NCBI GenBank assembly: GCA_016987375.1
Contig: PJRA01000453.1
Span: 1,096,437 to 1,160,436 of the forward strand
Source of the DNA: Brachionus koreanus
Taxonomy: Eukaryota > Rotifera > Eurotatoria > Ploima > Brachionidae
Direction: 5' to 3'
DNA length: 64,000 bases
Shown: one piece after another, positions 45,962-57,652 of the stretch
Layout: the number at the start of each line of letters is the position of its first letter
Numbering within the stretch: position 1 is the stretch's first letter
Made by a program: the position numbers and the translations under genes
Notes under the pieces: generated by a model
The model's input: the letters and a program-made list of their open reading frames with translations, nothing else
What the model was told of the DNA's origin: nothing
Databases searched by the model: none

Positions 45962-46386
45962 TTTTTGTTAGTTTTTTTTTTTTATTTTTTGAAAAATAAA
46001 ATAAAATGAGGTTTTTGGTTTCTTGTTCGATTAATTTCTAGAAGTTTTATCACTTTAAAAAAAGTGTTGTTATGGAGTATTAATGGACTAAAATTTTAAA
46101 GTGCATTAAAAATTTGACATTTGAATCAGTTTTATTTTAGAAAAAAAAAAAAATAAACTGAGATATAATTTCAAATTTAAACAAAAACAAAAAATAAAGA
46201 AGAAAAGATTATGAAATCTTTGTATTCTTTTGTTTATGAAAGATCTCTTTGAAAATTTGAAAAGGATTTTAAGCTTATGATGGTTTTTACTATAAAAAAA
46301 GAGTTCTAAAACATTTTCTTTTTCATTTCTTGTTAATACAATTTACAATTTATTTTTATAAGCTAAAGAAAAATAAAAATTGAAGA
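45962..46386. promoter_or_regulatory. bidirectional promoter region, NudC / glutamine synthetase
   Basis: 425 bp between two divergent start codons. AT-rich without a recognisable TATA or initiator arrangement. Confidence 0.4.
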
Positions 46387-47499
46387 ATGTCAAACCCAAT
46401 GTTAGCCAATCCATCTGCTACAGATAAAAATGTATTGAAAAAGTATTTGGATTTACCTCAACCAGCTGATAAAGTACTAGCAACATATATTTGGATTGAT
46501 GGAACTGGCGAAAATTTAAGATCTAAAACAATGACAGTTGATTTTAAACCAAAAGAAGCAAGCGAATTGCCATGGTGGAATTATGATGGTTCATCAACAA
46601 ATCAAGCTGAAGGATCAAATTCAGATGTTTACTTGAAACCAGTGTCTATTTTCAAAGATCCGTTTTTACTTGGTCAAAATATATTGGTAATGTGCGAAAC
46701 ATACAAATATGACAAGACACCGACAACGACAAACAAAAGAGCTTCGTGTTTGGATGCCATGCTAAGAGCAAAAGAAACTGAACCATGGTTCGGAATTGAA
46801 CAAGAATATAGCTTAATGGACAGAGATGGTTGGCCGTTTGGATGGCCAAAACCACATGGTTATCCACAACCACAAGGTCCTTATTATTGCTCAGTTGGAG
46901 CTGATAGATCGTATGGTCGTGATATTGTTGATGCCCACTACAAGGCTTGTTTGTATGCTGGTGTTAAAATTTGCGGCATTAATGGCGAAGTAATGCCATC
47001 ACAATGGGAATTTCAAGTTGGACCATGTGAAGGTATTGATGCTGGTGATCATTTATGGATGGGCAGATATATATTGCATAGAGTAGCTGAAGAATTTGGT
47101 ATTGTTGTTACTTTTGATCCGAAACCAATATCTGGCAATTGGAATGGAGCTGGTGCACACACAAATTATTCAACAAAAGAAATGAGAGAAGATGGTGGCA
47201 TCAAAGTAATTGAAAATGCAATTGAAAAATTGGCCAAAAGACACGAAAAACACATTAAAGTCTATGATCCAAAAGGTGGATTGGACAACAGTCGTCGTTT
47301 GACTGGACATCACGAGACATCTTCAATTACTGAATTTAGTGCAGGTGTTGCCAACCGTGGTTGTAGCATTCGTATACCACGAAGTGTTGGCGAACAAAAG
47401 AAAGGCTATTTGGAAGACAGACGTCCAGCTTCAAATTGTGATCCTTATTCAGTAACAGAAATGCTTGTCCGTACTACTGTTTTAAATGAAACTGATTAA
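46387..47499 (+). CDS. glutamine synthetase, 370 aa
   Basis: Makes glutamine from glutamate, ammonia and ATP; type II (eukaryotic) GS. Intronless. Motifs: [20 protein letters not shown] near the start, the catalytic [20 protein letters not shown], the [17 protein letters not shown]/glutamate region, and the [12 protein letters not shown]...[16 protein letters not shown] block with the adenylate-site Arg residues. It ends [10 protein letters not shown]. Length fits (about 365-373 aa). No transit peptide is apparent, so a cytosolic isoform is expected. Confidence 0.97.
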   Translation: MSNPMLANPSATDKNVLKKYLDLPQPADKVLATYIWIDGTGENLRSKTMTVDFKPKEASELPWWNYDGSSTNQAEGSNSDVYLKPVSIFKDPFLLGQNILVMCETYKYDKTPTTTNKRASCLDAMLRAKETEPWFGIEQEYSLMDRDGWPFGWPKPHGYPQPQGPYYCSVGADRSYGRDIVDAHYKACLYAGVKICGINGEVMPSQWEFQVGPCEGIDAGDHLWMGRYILHRVAEEFGIVVTFDPKPISGNWNGAGAHTNYSTKEMREDGGIKVIENAIEKLAKRHEKHIKVYDPKGGLDNSRRLTGHHETSSITEFSAGVANRGCSIRIPRSVGEQKKGYLEDRRPASNCDPYSVTEMLVRTTVLNETD

Positions 47500-49088
<1,589 letters not shown>

Positions 49089-50029
49089 ATGAATAAGCAC
49101 AAAATGAATTTTATTTGTAAATAAAATTTTAAATTTAGGAACATAAATTGCATGAATGTATTTTGTAAATCAATTTTTATTTTCATCAAATAGACAATCT
49201 ATATGAGTTTACTTTTTTTCGTCAATTTTAAATTCATTCACGATCAAATAAATTTTACTAGATTTTTTAAAATTTTTATTGATTTGAAATTTAAATTTAG
49301 CATAGACTAACAAAATTTAATCATCTGTGAAAAGGAAAATTAAAATCACATAAATTCAATCCCTATTTTCATCTGAACACTTTCAAGGCTTTCTAATAAT
49401 CTAAATAGTTTTTAAATTTAATTTTAACAATTTCCTAATTTGTTTTATTTATTTTGTTTATTTTAAGCCTCATGGGCAGAATAGTACATACAAGAATACA
49501 AGAAATAAAATTATGTAGAAAAAATTTTTCTTTTGAAAGTCATTTAATATTTTATTAAAAGCTAAAAAGTAATGGAACAAAAAATTCTAAAATGCTAAAC
49601 ATTTAAAAAAAGTCCCTAAAATAATAGGTTAAATTTTGCTAAAATCATAATCGAAAAATTAAAATTTCAAATTATTCCTTTATAAAAATTTGCCTTTTTA
49701 AATAAAAAATTTCTAAATTTTTAATTTTTTGAGAAAATTGAAAGTCTTTGGGCTAAAAATTTTCTCAGTATAATAAAAGGTTTTTAATTGTATGCAACAA
49801 TAAGGCCCTTTTTATTTTTTTTCTTGAAAAAAAAAATTATCTTTTTAATTATTATTTAGATTAAATTTTGTTAAAAAAATTATTAACCAAAACGTAAATT
49901 AAATTTTTTTATTTTTGATTTCTTTTTAATTCAAAGACTTTATATCATGTTATATGTTAAAATAAATAGAATTGAATTTTTCTTAAAAATGATATGTTTA
50001 ACTCTTTGGTTTTTTAATTCTAAAAAAAA
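49089..50029. other. intergenic, no gene seen
   Basis: About 0.9 kb of AT-rich DNA between PCNA and the mariner remnant. Nothing recognised. Confidence 0.4.
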
Positions 50030-50640
50030 TTATATTATGAAAAAAATTTTGCTACTGTTACGTCATTATTGGAAAAAAGGCCTATCAGCATCAGTAACTC
50101 GTCAAATTACTCTAGTGGAAGGTGAAAATCTACTTAAACTAAGAAAGATACAAAATAGGTTTAAAAAAATTAATAGTGGTCATACGAGCCTTTAAAGAGT
50201 CTGGGTTAGATCAGCCATTCTCGATCAGAATGCTCTGTGCACTTCCGTTGAGAGCAACCCCAAGTTTAGTACTTTCCAAATATCAAATGACTTTTACACA
50301 TCACAACCCACGATATCTCTTTACTTAAATTTGATTAACAAAGCTAAAATATGTTTCCGAATTCGAAAGCTTGGTTTTTCACTTCAAGATAATGCTAGAC
50401 TTTATACATCAAGAAGAACAATGCCAAAAATAGAAGAGCTGGAAGGATCGAGCTTCTTGTTCATACAGCATATAGCTCAGATCTTTATTCTTTTGATTAT
50501 CATCTTTTTTGTTCAATGGCTCATTTTTTAGAGGACTACATCTTACTAATCAAGACTAAATTGAAGAAAGGTACCGTGAGTTTTTTTTGTGTTAAAAGCC
50601 GTGAATGAACTGTTTTCTGGCTGTTCTATAGCTTAAGACA
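50030..50640 (+). mobile_element. degenerate mariner transposase remnant
   Basis: Fragments in three frames match the mariner transposase in order. There is the N-terminal helix-turn-helix region (LLLRHYWKKGLSASVTRQI...KIQNRFKKINSGHTSL), a linker piece (RSAILDQNALCTSVESNPK), the DD-region phrase QDNARLYTSRRTMPKIEELE, a frame-shifted YSSDLYSFDYHLFCSMAHFLE, and a C-terminal VNELFSGCSIA. The middle, with the first catalytic Asp, is deleted. It is a fossil. Terminal repeats were not identified. Confidence 0.85.
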
Positions 50641-51238
50641 ATAAAGTATGATGGTTAATGTATTTTGAAGATTAGTAAATTATTTAATTTGTTTGGCACT
50701 TTTTTTAATAAAATGGAACAGGTCTTTTAAAATTAATAGTCAATTGATTAAACATTTTTTATTTATTATTTTTAAAATCAATTTTGTGAAATTTGATACA
50801 AAATAAAAAAACAGTGAAATTTAGACTTAACTCAACTTTTAAAAAACTGAAATAAAATTAATCAAAAATTTGTTTAATTCAATAAAGAATCTGTTGGTTG
50901 ATTGATTTTTCATTTTAAATTTTACTCTTAAAATGCCATAGAGTTAAATTCCCAAAAGAAATAAACATTAAAACTTTTGAGTCAAATTTGAATTTAGATG
51001 GTTGCATGACTTTGAAAAAAAATTAAATCCGAAGGTTTTAAAATTAAATGCCATGCGTCTTAAATTTAAAAGATTAGTTAAATTTTTTTTAAAAGCAATT
51101 TAGCTGGAAAAAAAAACAAGATTTTAAATTAAAGCATCGTATTCCATGATACCTGAGCGCAAATTTTCTATAAATTAAATAACCATAGAAATTTAACTAA
51201 AAACTTCAAATTAGCAAATTTATTTATATAATTTGTTT

Positions 51239-51262
51239 GATATATATATATATATATATATA
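51239..51262. repeat. (TA)n microsatellite
   Basis: About 12 TA units upstream of the TEX36-like gene. Confidence 0.9.
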
Positions 51263-51464
51263 ATCTTAGGTACATATTATATAGTTGCTATTTATTTACT
51301 AAGGCCTAGTTACTTTTTCTTGTTAGTTGCTTAGGTAAGAGAAAAAAATAATTTTTTCATTGATTATATTCGGTTGAAGGGCTCAATTTTGTAGCTGAGT
51401 CGTGTTTTACTACTTGAAAATTTTGTTTTTTAATTGGAACGCGAAATGAAAATTTAAAAATTTT

Positions 51465-52100
51465 ATGAGCATGGAAAAATACTTGACCAAACAAGAGTTT
51501 GACAATTTAATCGGAAGCTGGCATCCACGAGGCTTTCACGGTCATTTTCGGGCCAAATCTCGCATCGATTTGTCCGATTTATACCGTAAAAAGGCCAAGC
51601 CATCACCACCAATAATTTTCCTTAAGCGTCAAAATGACGAAGCCACAAAGCACAACTTTTCCAAGCATGACAATCGCCAAGACATTCTTAACAATCCGTT
51701 GATGTTCAGCTCCGGTCTGGGTAAAAAGAAAATCGAAAGCATCAACAAAAACAGATGGAACCCGGAGTTCATCAGTTGGTGCGAAGAGACCGGTCGAGAT
51801 AGGATTAAAAAAACCATCTACCAACGGGATTTTTGTCAAAGTGGACAAGCCAATTCTAAATTGTTGTCAGCAAGGAAAAATTTAGACCGACCTGTGTCCA
51901 CTTATACAGTTAACTACTCGAATGAAGACACTTCTGTTGACACTTATAGAGAAATTAGACACGATACATATCAGCGATTTATTCAAAAAAATAGAGCAAA
52001 AAGTTGTGTGCCTGGAGAAAGAACCACTGTGGCAAATTGTATGGTGTGGTGTGACAAAATAGCTCCCAAACAAGCAGATAATATTAATATAAGCAATTAA
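51465..52100 (+). CDS. TEX36-like protein, 211 aa
   Basis: One exon, starting MSMEKYLTKQEFDNL. The core NFSKHDNRQDILNNPLMFSS then GLGKKKIESINKNRW resembles the FSVHDNRH...SGLGRKKIS block of vertebrate testis-expressed protein 36, and GSWHPRGFHGHF near the start corresponds to its WFPHIG segment. The rest (YQRDF, HDTYQRFIQKNRAKSCVP) fits less well. It is basic, with no signal peptide or membrane helix. TEX36 is a sperm or cilium-associated protein of unknown function in vertebrates; a ciliary role here is inference. The codon use is richer in C and G than nearby AT-rich DNA, supporting it as a real gene. Confidence 0.5.
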   Translation: MSMEKYLTKQEFDNLIGSWHPRGFHGHFRAKSRIDLSDLYRKKAKPSPPIIFLKRQNDEATKHNFSKHDNRQDILNNPLMFSSGLGKKKIESINKNRWNPEFISWCEETGRDRIKKTIYQRDFCQSGQANSKLLSARKNLDRPVSTYTVNYSNEDTSVDTYREIRHDTYQRFIQKNRAKSCVPGERTTVANCMVWCDKIAPKQADNINISN

Positions 52101-52400
52101 TTTTTATATGGCTTTAATATAATGTTTTTTTTATTTTTTTAAATTGTAAATAGACTAATTAAAGTAAAATATTTTTACATCTTTTTCTACTTTCACATAC
52201 GGAGACACTATAAAATTTTTGTTTTCTCTACACAAATAAGAATTTCTTATTTAAATTAGAAAATAATAGAGAAAATTTTTTTAAAATTTTATTTTATTCA
52301 AATAAAAAATTCATTGTTTACTTTACTAAAAGAATCTTTATTATATCAAATAAATGTACTTTAAAAAATTGGGCTTTGAATTTTATTATTAACAAAAAAA
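52101..52400. other. intergenic, no gene seen
   Basis: AT-rich, between the TEX36-like gene and the snoRNA-like units. Confidence 0.4.
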
Positions 52401-52497
52401 AAGTCTTTTATGTTTGTCAGACAATGTAGGCAAATAAAATAATCATGTTAAATCATGACTAAAATATTGTTATTTTAAATCATCCAAAAAAAGACTT
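52401..52497 (-). ncRNA. candidate box C/D snoRNA, family A copy 1
   Basis: On the minus strand a 9-bp terminal stem (aagtctttt / aaaagactt) brackets a box-C-like ggATGATTT and a box D CTGA. Just upstream of box D is the guide TTTGCCTACATTGT. An internal ATGATTA can serve as C'. Box C is imperfect (consensus RTGATGA). It lies downstream of the RPL38 stop in the same direction. Confidence 0.55.
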
Positions 52498-52579
52498 GGT
52501 GTATTTTTTTTTAATTTTAGACATTTATTAAACCTTAAAAATTTAAATTATTGAAAAAAAATATGCAATAAGTTGTTAC

Positions 52580-52670
52580 AGTCTCATTTTTGTCAGACAA
52601 TGTAGGCAATCAAATAATCATTTTAAATCATGATTAAAATTTGATTTTTTTAATCATCCAAAAGAAGACT
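52580..52670 (-). ncRNA. candidate box C/D snoRNA, family A copy 2
   Basis: Homologous to the unit at 52401. On the minus strand: stem AGTCT / AGACT, box-C-like ggATGATTA, internal ATGATTA, guide TTGCCTACATTGT, box D CTGA. Confidence 0.55.
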
Positions 52671-52680
52671 TTAAAGTAAA

Positions 52681-52757
52681 GTTTTGTCATTATAGGCAAA
52701 GGAAATGAAAATAATCATAAAATTTTCATTTTTTTTGTTATATTAATCATTCAAAAC
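52681..52757 (-). ncRNA. degenerate C/D snoRNA-like unit, family A
   Basis: On the minus strand: stem GTTTTG / CAAAAC, box-C-like aATGATTA, internal ATGATTA, then TTTGCCTATAATGA. The guide differs (TATAAT in place of TACATTGT) and box D is ATGA rather than CTGA. Probably a decaying paralog. Confidence 0.35.
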
Positions 52758-52758
52758 A

Positions 52759-52852
52759 AATGCATTTTAAATCAGACTATAAATTATGTTCTCAACATTT
52801 TGTATTCAATGAAGAGGTGTCATTAAATGGTCATCATTTGTATTCATGCATT
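52759..52852 (-). ncRNA. candidate box C/D snoRNA, family B copy 1
   Basis: On the minus strand: perfect box C (aATGATGAcc), conserved core CATTTAATGACACCTCTTCA followed by TTGA (possible D'), a C'-like ATGTTGA, and box D CTGA. A distal stem can form between AATGCA and TGCATT. Shares the core with 53316..53401 but not the segment before box D. Confidence 0.5.
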
Positions 52853-52945
52853 CATTATTTTTTTTTGAATACTAAGAAAAAAAAATTTTTTTTTTTTTAA
52901 ATTTTATTTCCGATAAAACCAAATCAAAAATTTAAATTCAATTTT

Positions 52946-53552
52946 TTAATTTGATTTCTTTTTTTTGCTCAACTCAATAACATCAATTCCTTAAATTTAA
53001 AAAAAATTATAAATTTAAATAAAAATTGTTCTCTTAAATTGAGTTAATCAGACAATGTAGGCAAATGAAATAATCATTTTAAATCATTAATTTAATTTTT
53101 TATGCATCATTTTAACTTTTTTAAAAAAAAAAAGTAAATAAAATATTTACCTGGTGGCAGAGATTGCTTTAGTTTGTCGGCTTTTTCGTTATCTTCGACA
53201 ACCAAAGTATACAAAAATCGGCTGCATCTAACTTTGAATTTTACGTTCTCCTTGTTTTTTTTTATTTTGATCGCTTAAAAATGACAATATTTATAAATAG
53301 TTAAATAAATCTGGTCAGAGCCGTTCAGATTAGTTAAATAGTCTCAACATATTTTTTTTCAATGAAGAGGTGTCATTAAATGGTCATCATTCAGGTCTCT
53401 GATTAAAATCAAATAAATAATTACATTTTACATCTTTTCGTTTAACGGTGACCAAAAAGTCTTTGATTTCTTTTATTTGTCTTGGCTAAACTCAAATAAA
53501 AATTACTATAAACAACAGTCAATGTGGTCTAATTTGGACCGAAATTTACCAT
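52946..53552 (-). CDS. RPL38: ribosomal protein L38 (eL38), 76 aa
   Basis: Large ribosomal subunit protein. Four coding exons on the minus strand: 53550..53552 (only the ATG), 53425..53485, 53151..53273 and 52946..52989. Splicing gives [22 protein letters not shown] then [39 protein letters not shown] and [15 protein letters not shown]. The first three exons match eL38 almost residue for residue ([46 protein letters not shown]). The start codon alone on its exon is also usual in animal RPL38 genes. The last exon (44 nt) is the least certain; G-I-D-V-I-E-L parallels the common G-L-A-V-K-E-L ending but adds a basic tail of a few residues. Introns 2 and 3 each contain a snoRNA-like unit. Confidence 0.88.
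53042..53117 (-). ncRNA. candidate box C/D snoRNA in RPL38 intron 3 (family A)
   Basis: On the minus strand: terminal stem AGTTAA / TTAACT, box C aATGATGc, internal aATGATTA (C'-like), guide TTTGCCTACATTGT, and box D CTGA immediately before the 3' stem. All within intron 3 (52990..53150). Of the family A copies it has the best C, D and stem. Confidence 0.7.
53316..53401 (-). ncRNA. candidate box C/D snoRNA in RPL38 intron 2 (family B)
   Basis: On the minus strand: CAGAG stem start, perfect box C (aATGATGAcc), core CATTTAATGACACCTCTTCA then TTGA (D'-like), ATGTTGA (C'-like), box D CTGA, then ACGGCTCTG closing the stem. 86 nt, wholly inside intron 2 (53274..53424). Size and layout are typical of intronic C/D snoRNAs hosted by ribosomal protein genes. 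Confidence 0.7.
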
Positions 53553-54098
53553 TTTTGGTTGAACAAATTTCTATCAAAAAGAAATTAATCTGAAAACAAA
53601 ACATTTTTAGCATTGATTAAATTGGATATATGGCAAAAGATATGAAGCTGTTAAATTACAAAAAAAATGAACTAAAGCATGTATAGAGTATATCAGTGGT
53701 AAGAAAAAAACTTCAAGTCTTGAATTTTTGCAATTGAAATTTATTCATTATCCATCAACTCGAGTAAAATAATTTCAATCTCTAACTGCAGAATTAAAAA
53801 CAAAAAGGGCAAAGCAAATATTTTGTCTGATAAAATTTACCTTTTGAAATACCTTTTTAAAAAAATTGTTTAAAATAATTTTAAATATTTTTGAGCCCAT
53901 TTTAAAATAAAACCTAACCACCAGATAATCTTTTTTTTCTAAATAAAAAATATTCTAACTATTCATATTAAATTTCATAAATAAAGTTATATTTTCTCAA
54001 ATTTAGTTTTGAAATTGAGCATGCCGGACAGATAAAATTTAAATAAAATATTCTAGAATTACTTTCTATCCTAAAAAATAAATAGCTTTTGTAAGATA
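53553..54098. promoter_or_regulatory. bidirectional promoter region, RPL38 / FKBP6
   Basis: 546 bp between two divergent start codons. No motif recognised. An AG preceded by T-rich DNA is 3 nt before the FKBP6 ATG (ttttgtaag then ata), and could be a splice acceptor. Confidence 0.4.
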
Positions 54099-55691
54099 AT
54101 GGCTGATCTAAATAATAATTTAATTGAGACCGATTTTGACACATTAACACCCGACAATGTTGAATTGGAATTGGAAAAATTAAAACTAATCGATTCCAAT
54201 TATGATTCAGACGAAGATGAGCGAGACAGAATTAAGCTGACCGGAAAAGGTATTGATTTTCGGGCTCTCAAAGCTGGTCAAGATGTTGAGTTCGAATATG
54301 AACCTACTAAAGAAGATGACAACTACAATTGGGATGATGAAATTGACAAAATAGATTACAAAAAAGTTTATGATTTAAAAAATTCTGAGGTCATAATGGA
54401 CCAAGATGAAAATGGTATCTCTAAGACTCCTTTTGAAATTCTACGTGCCAAAATGGAAGATATAAGTCCTTTGAAAGATGGTGGTGTTGTCAAAAGAACT
54501 ATTGTTCCCGGCTGCGGTTTGCCCATTACACCAGGCAGCCGTGTGCGCATTCACTACAATGCCTACTTTGAAATGAATGATGAACCATTTGACTCAACTC
54601 ATTTGAGAAACAAATCGTTCGAGTTTAAGCTAGGTGCTTATGAGGTTGTGTCCGGGCTTGATATTGCAGTGTCCAGTATGAAAAAACATGAAAAATCTCA
54701 ATTTATTTTTGAGCCTGAATATTATTGCGGCAAATTTGGTTGTGAGCCAAGAGTACCTAAAGAAACGCCGGTTTTATTTGAAATAGAGGTGATTTCGTTT
54801 GTCGAGGCAAATGCTTTCGACAACTATGAAGTATCTACAGAGCAGCAAAGAGAAAAGATGACTTTAGATCAAATGTTAAAAATATGTAATTGTCTCAGAG
54901 AGCTTGGGAATGACAACTATAAGAGGTTGAATTTTAGAGAGGCATCTAAAAAATATCGAAAGGCTATTTATTTGTTGGACAATACCAGCGTAAAAAATGA
55001 CGATGAGGAAAAAAAATGGATCGCAGTTATGCTAAAGTTATGCTTGAACATGTCACAAGTTTGTCTTAAACGAGCTAAACCTAAGAAAACGATTTACTAT
55101 TGTAAATTAGTTCTTGATTTGGATGAGAATAATGCAAAAGCCATTTATAGATATGGAAAATCGCTCAGAATGCTGCAGGATTTTGATCGTGCGCGAAAAT
55201 TTCTCCTTCGTGCTTATAAGCTTGCACCTTCAAGCAAAGAAATAGCGGACGAGTTGACTCAATTGGATCAGGATGTTGCCAAGTATAAAAATTTAGAAAA
55301 AAATTTCTACGCAAAAATGTTCAAAAAAGAGGACAGCAAAAACGAAGAAAATGAACTTAAGCTAAAAGATGTCGATTCATTGGACCGAAATAAAGAGATA
55401 ATTACCCAAAAATTAGTGTATTTAACTTTGATGAATTATTTATTATTTTATTTAATTTTTTTTCTAGGGAATTTAAAAATAATGATAAAATGAAAATATA
55501 CAAAGTTCAGATGGATATGTTTTCACTAGATATTCTTAACTTTATAATTAAAAAAGCTGAAGACATGGATTTATGCATTAGACAAAAAAAAGGAGTATGT
55601 GATTTTTTTTTAAAAGTAAAATATCTAATTTTTAATATTATTCTTTTTTTTTAAGGAAACAAATATAATGCAGATAATGAAAAAAGATTAA
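54099..55691 (+). CDS. FKBP6: FKBP6/Shutdown-like immunophilin co-chaperone, 493 aa
   Basis: FKBP-type, usually catalytically inactive Hsp90 co-chaperone that loads piRNAs in animal germ lines. Exons 54099..55417, 55468..55594 and 55656..55691. The first donor is TTAGT|GTATTT (phase 2), which is needed for frame. Acidic N-terminal 120 residues; FKBP fold at about 130-245 (VVKRTIVPGCGLPITPGSRV, PFDSTHLRNKSFEFKLG, GLDIAVSSMKKHEKSQFIF, GCEPRVPKETPVLFEIEVIS); then three TPR repeats at about 260-400 (LRELGNDNYKRLNFREASKK, CLNMSQVCLKRAKPKKTIYY, NAKAIYRYGKSLR). The VPKETPVLFEIE and STEQQREKMTLDQMLK stretches are close to vertebrate FKBP6. Longer at both ends than human FKBP6 (327 aa), closer to fly Shutdown. 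Confidence 0.9.
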
Positions 55692-56386
55692 TTTTTGTTG
55701 ATAGAAAGTCACTTGTACTTCTTTTGTTTTTTTTTTGTTACCTTCGATTCGATTCACATTTTTCTATTTAATTTAACTTTACAAAAATAATAAAAACAAT
55801 ATTTGTTAATTTAATAAAAAAAAATATTCTGATAAAAAAATAGTTTTATTTTAAATTCAAATTTTTTAAATTAAATTAATAGAAATTATATCATCTTGCT
55901 ACATCTGTTATAACTATAACTTTTGGTATTCCTGAATAAACACGTCTCATTATCTTCTCTTATTCTAAAACTTATTGATTTGCTCTATCTAAAACATCGC
56001 ATGTAGTCGCTTTTTTACTTAATCTAATAAATAAAACAAACTTTTTTTTGCTTTAATAATTATCATGTCATAAAATAGGGTTTACTTGTGACAAATTTTT
56101 TGTGATGAAATTCAAAAGCATATTTTTATATAAAGAAGAATTAATATTTTTAAAAAATTCAATTATATGATCATGCATAGATTTAAAAAACAATAAATTA
56201 AAATCTTTTAAAATGACCAAGTTACACGTAAATTTTCTAAGATAACTTAACAAAAAAAAATATTAAAATTCAGTGTGAATTTTTTTCAAATAAATTATAA
56301 TTTTCCAATTTTTTCTATAACTTAATTACTGTTTTTTGAATTTTTCTTTTCGGAGCAAAAAGTTTGCACATAATTAGCATCAAAAA
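55692..56386. other. intergenic, no gene seen
   Basis: 695 bp AT-rich DNA between FKBP6 and the membrane protein gene at 56387. Nothing recognised. Confidence 0.4.
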
Positions 56387-57511
56387 ATGACTAATTTAGA
56401 TAATTTAGAAGAAATTGAAGAAAATTTTAATAAAATTAATTCCTTTATTGACAATAGTAATTCAAAAGTTACAGCTGACTTTTTGAAAAAGTCAAAATTA
56501 ATCGTAAAAAAAATCGAATCAGACACTTTTTTTCGTAGAAACTTTTGGAATTTAACTGCTTTTTTTTTGATATTTTTAGCCATCGCTCTATACAACTGGG
56601 ACATAGCTAAATTTTATCTTTTATACATTTTAAGAATAATAATTATTTTTGTAAATTTTATTTTTTTTTAAAAAAACCAAGTAAATAATTTAACTAATTT
56701 TTTCTAGGCTTCTTATTTTTATGATTTTACTCAATTTTATCAAAACAATTGTTTGGTCAAAAATCCATATTTTGTTCCAACTACTCGTTTTGATGCTAAA
56801 GTATGTCGATATGCATGTGGAAAAACAAATGGCAAAAAAATCCTAAAAGTGTTTGAAAATGAGAAGATTATCAGTTTATTTGATAAATTAGTCTATGAGG
56901 CAGATGTTCCGGTAATTGTTAATAATGAAATGAAAAGTTGGAAGCTGAGTAAAATTGGACTAAAAGAAATAGCCGAGCTGTTTGGCAACCCACAAGAACC
57001 ATCTTTGGAAGAACATATGTGCTTTTTTGACCACACAATAGAAGAAAATTTTGACTTGAAAATCTTAGCTCTTGATCATGCTAAACTCCTAAGTAATTAT
57101 TCGCTAATGTGGGAAAATTGTGGTAAATCAACTTCGAAAAAAATAAGAAAATTAATTCAGCGACCAAGTTTTTTACCAAATAATTTAGAATTGGTGTCCA
57201 ACTCATGGATTTTTGCGTCAAAAAATAACACCAACGAGCTTTTGAATATACCCGCTTCACTTAGAATTTCACTATTTTGCCAAATATCTGGAAAATCAAA
57301 GATAAAAATTATGCCCATTCATGAATGCAAACAATATTGTCCAACTAAAAGTATTATCATTAAATCAGGACAAATATGTAATTTAATATATTTAAAAAAA
57401 TTTAATTTTAAAAAACATTTATTTTTAGTGATTTATTCTGATTTATGGAATTTGGAATTTAAATCCATGACGCCAGAGGAAAATATAGTTTTAAGTCTTT
57501 TTGCACAGTAA
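56387..57511 (+). CDS. single-pass membrane protein with degenerate cupin/JmjC-like domain, 355 aa
   Basis: Exons 56387..56650 and 56708..57511, phase 0. The first 50 residues are charged and helical with no signal peptide; a transmembrane region follows at about 52-88, ending LLYILRIIIIF, so a type II orientation is likely. The luminal part (after FYQNNCLVKNPYFVPTTRFD) has a C-x-x-x-C pair (CRYACG), LFDKLVYEADVPVIVNNEMK and SWKLSKIGLKEIAELF. This resembles membrane-anchored members of the cupin_8/JmjC hydroxylase-like group (CxxC ... F...Y...PVLI...W). No HxD...H iron triad is visible, so if related it is probably inactive. Weak family call. Confidence 0.45.
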
Positions 57512-57652
57512 ATTATTTTTTTTTTTTTTTTTTTTCAAACGATTTTATTAATTTACGAAACAAAAAAAATATAATAAATTTTTTAAAAAATTTATCAAGT
57601 TTTACTATCTATAGACAAAAAAATAATATATTAGTAAAAAAATTCGTGTTAT

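Noticed and set aside
52188..52215. Alternative last exon of RPL38 (acceptor before TGTCTCCG)
   Set aside because: Would give Val-Ser-Pro after PPG, unlike the conserved Gly-Leu/Ile ending; the exon at 52946-52989 fits better.
52526..52540. Alternative short last exon of RPL38 giving Gly-Leu-Ile-Asn-Val-stop
   Set aside because: Possible in frame, but lacks the conserved Glu-Leu and needs a much longer intron containing three snoRNA-like units; kept only as a second choice.
52401..53401. Plain tandem minisatellite explanation for the repeats at 52.4-53.4 kb
   Set aside because: Units have different flanks but keep terminal stems and C/D boxes in one orientation, and two fall exactly inside RPL38 introns, which fits snoRNAs better.
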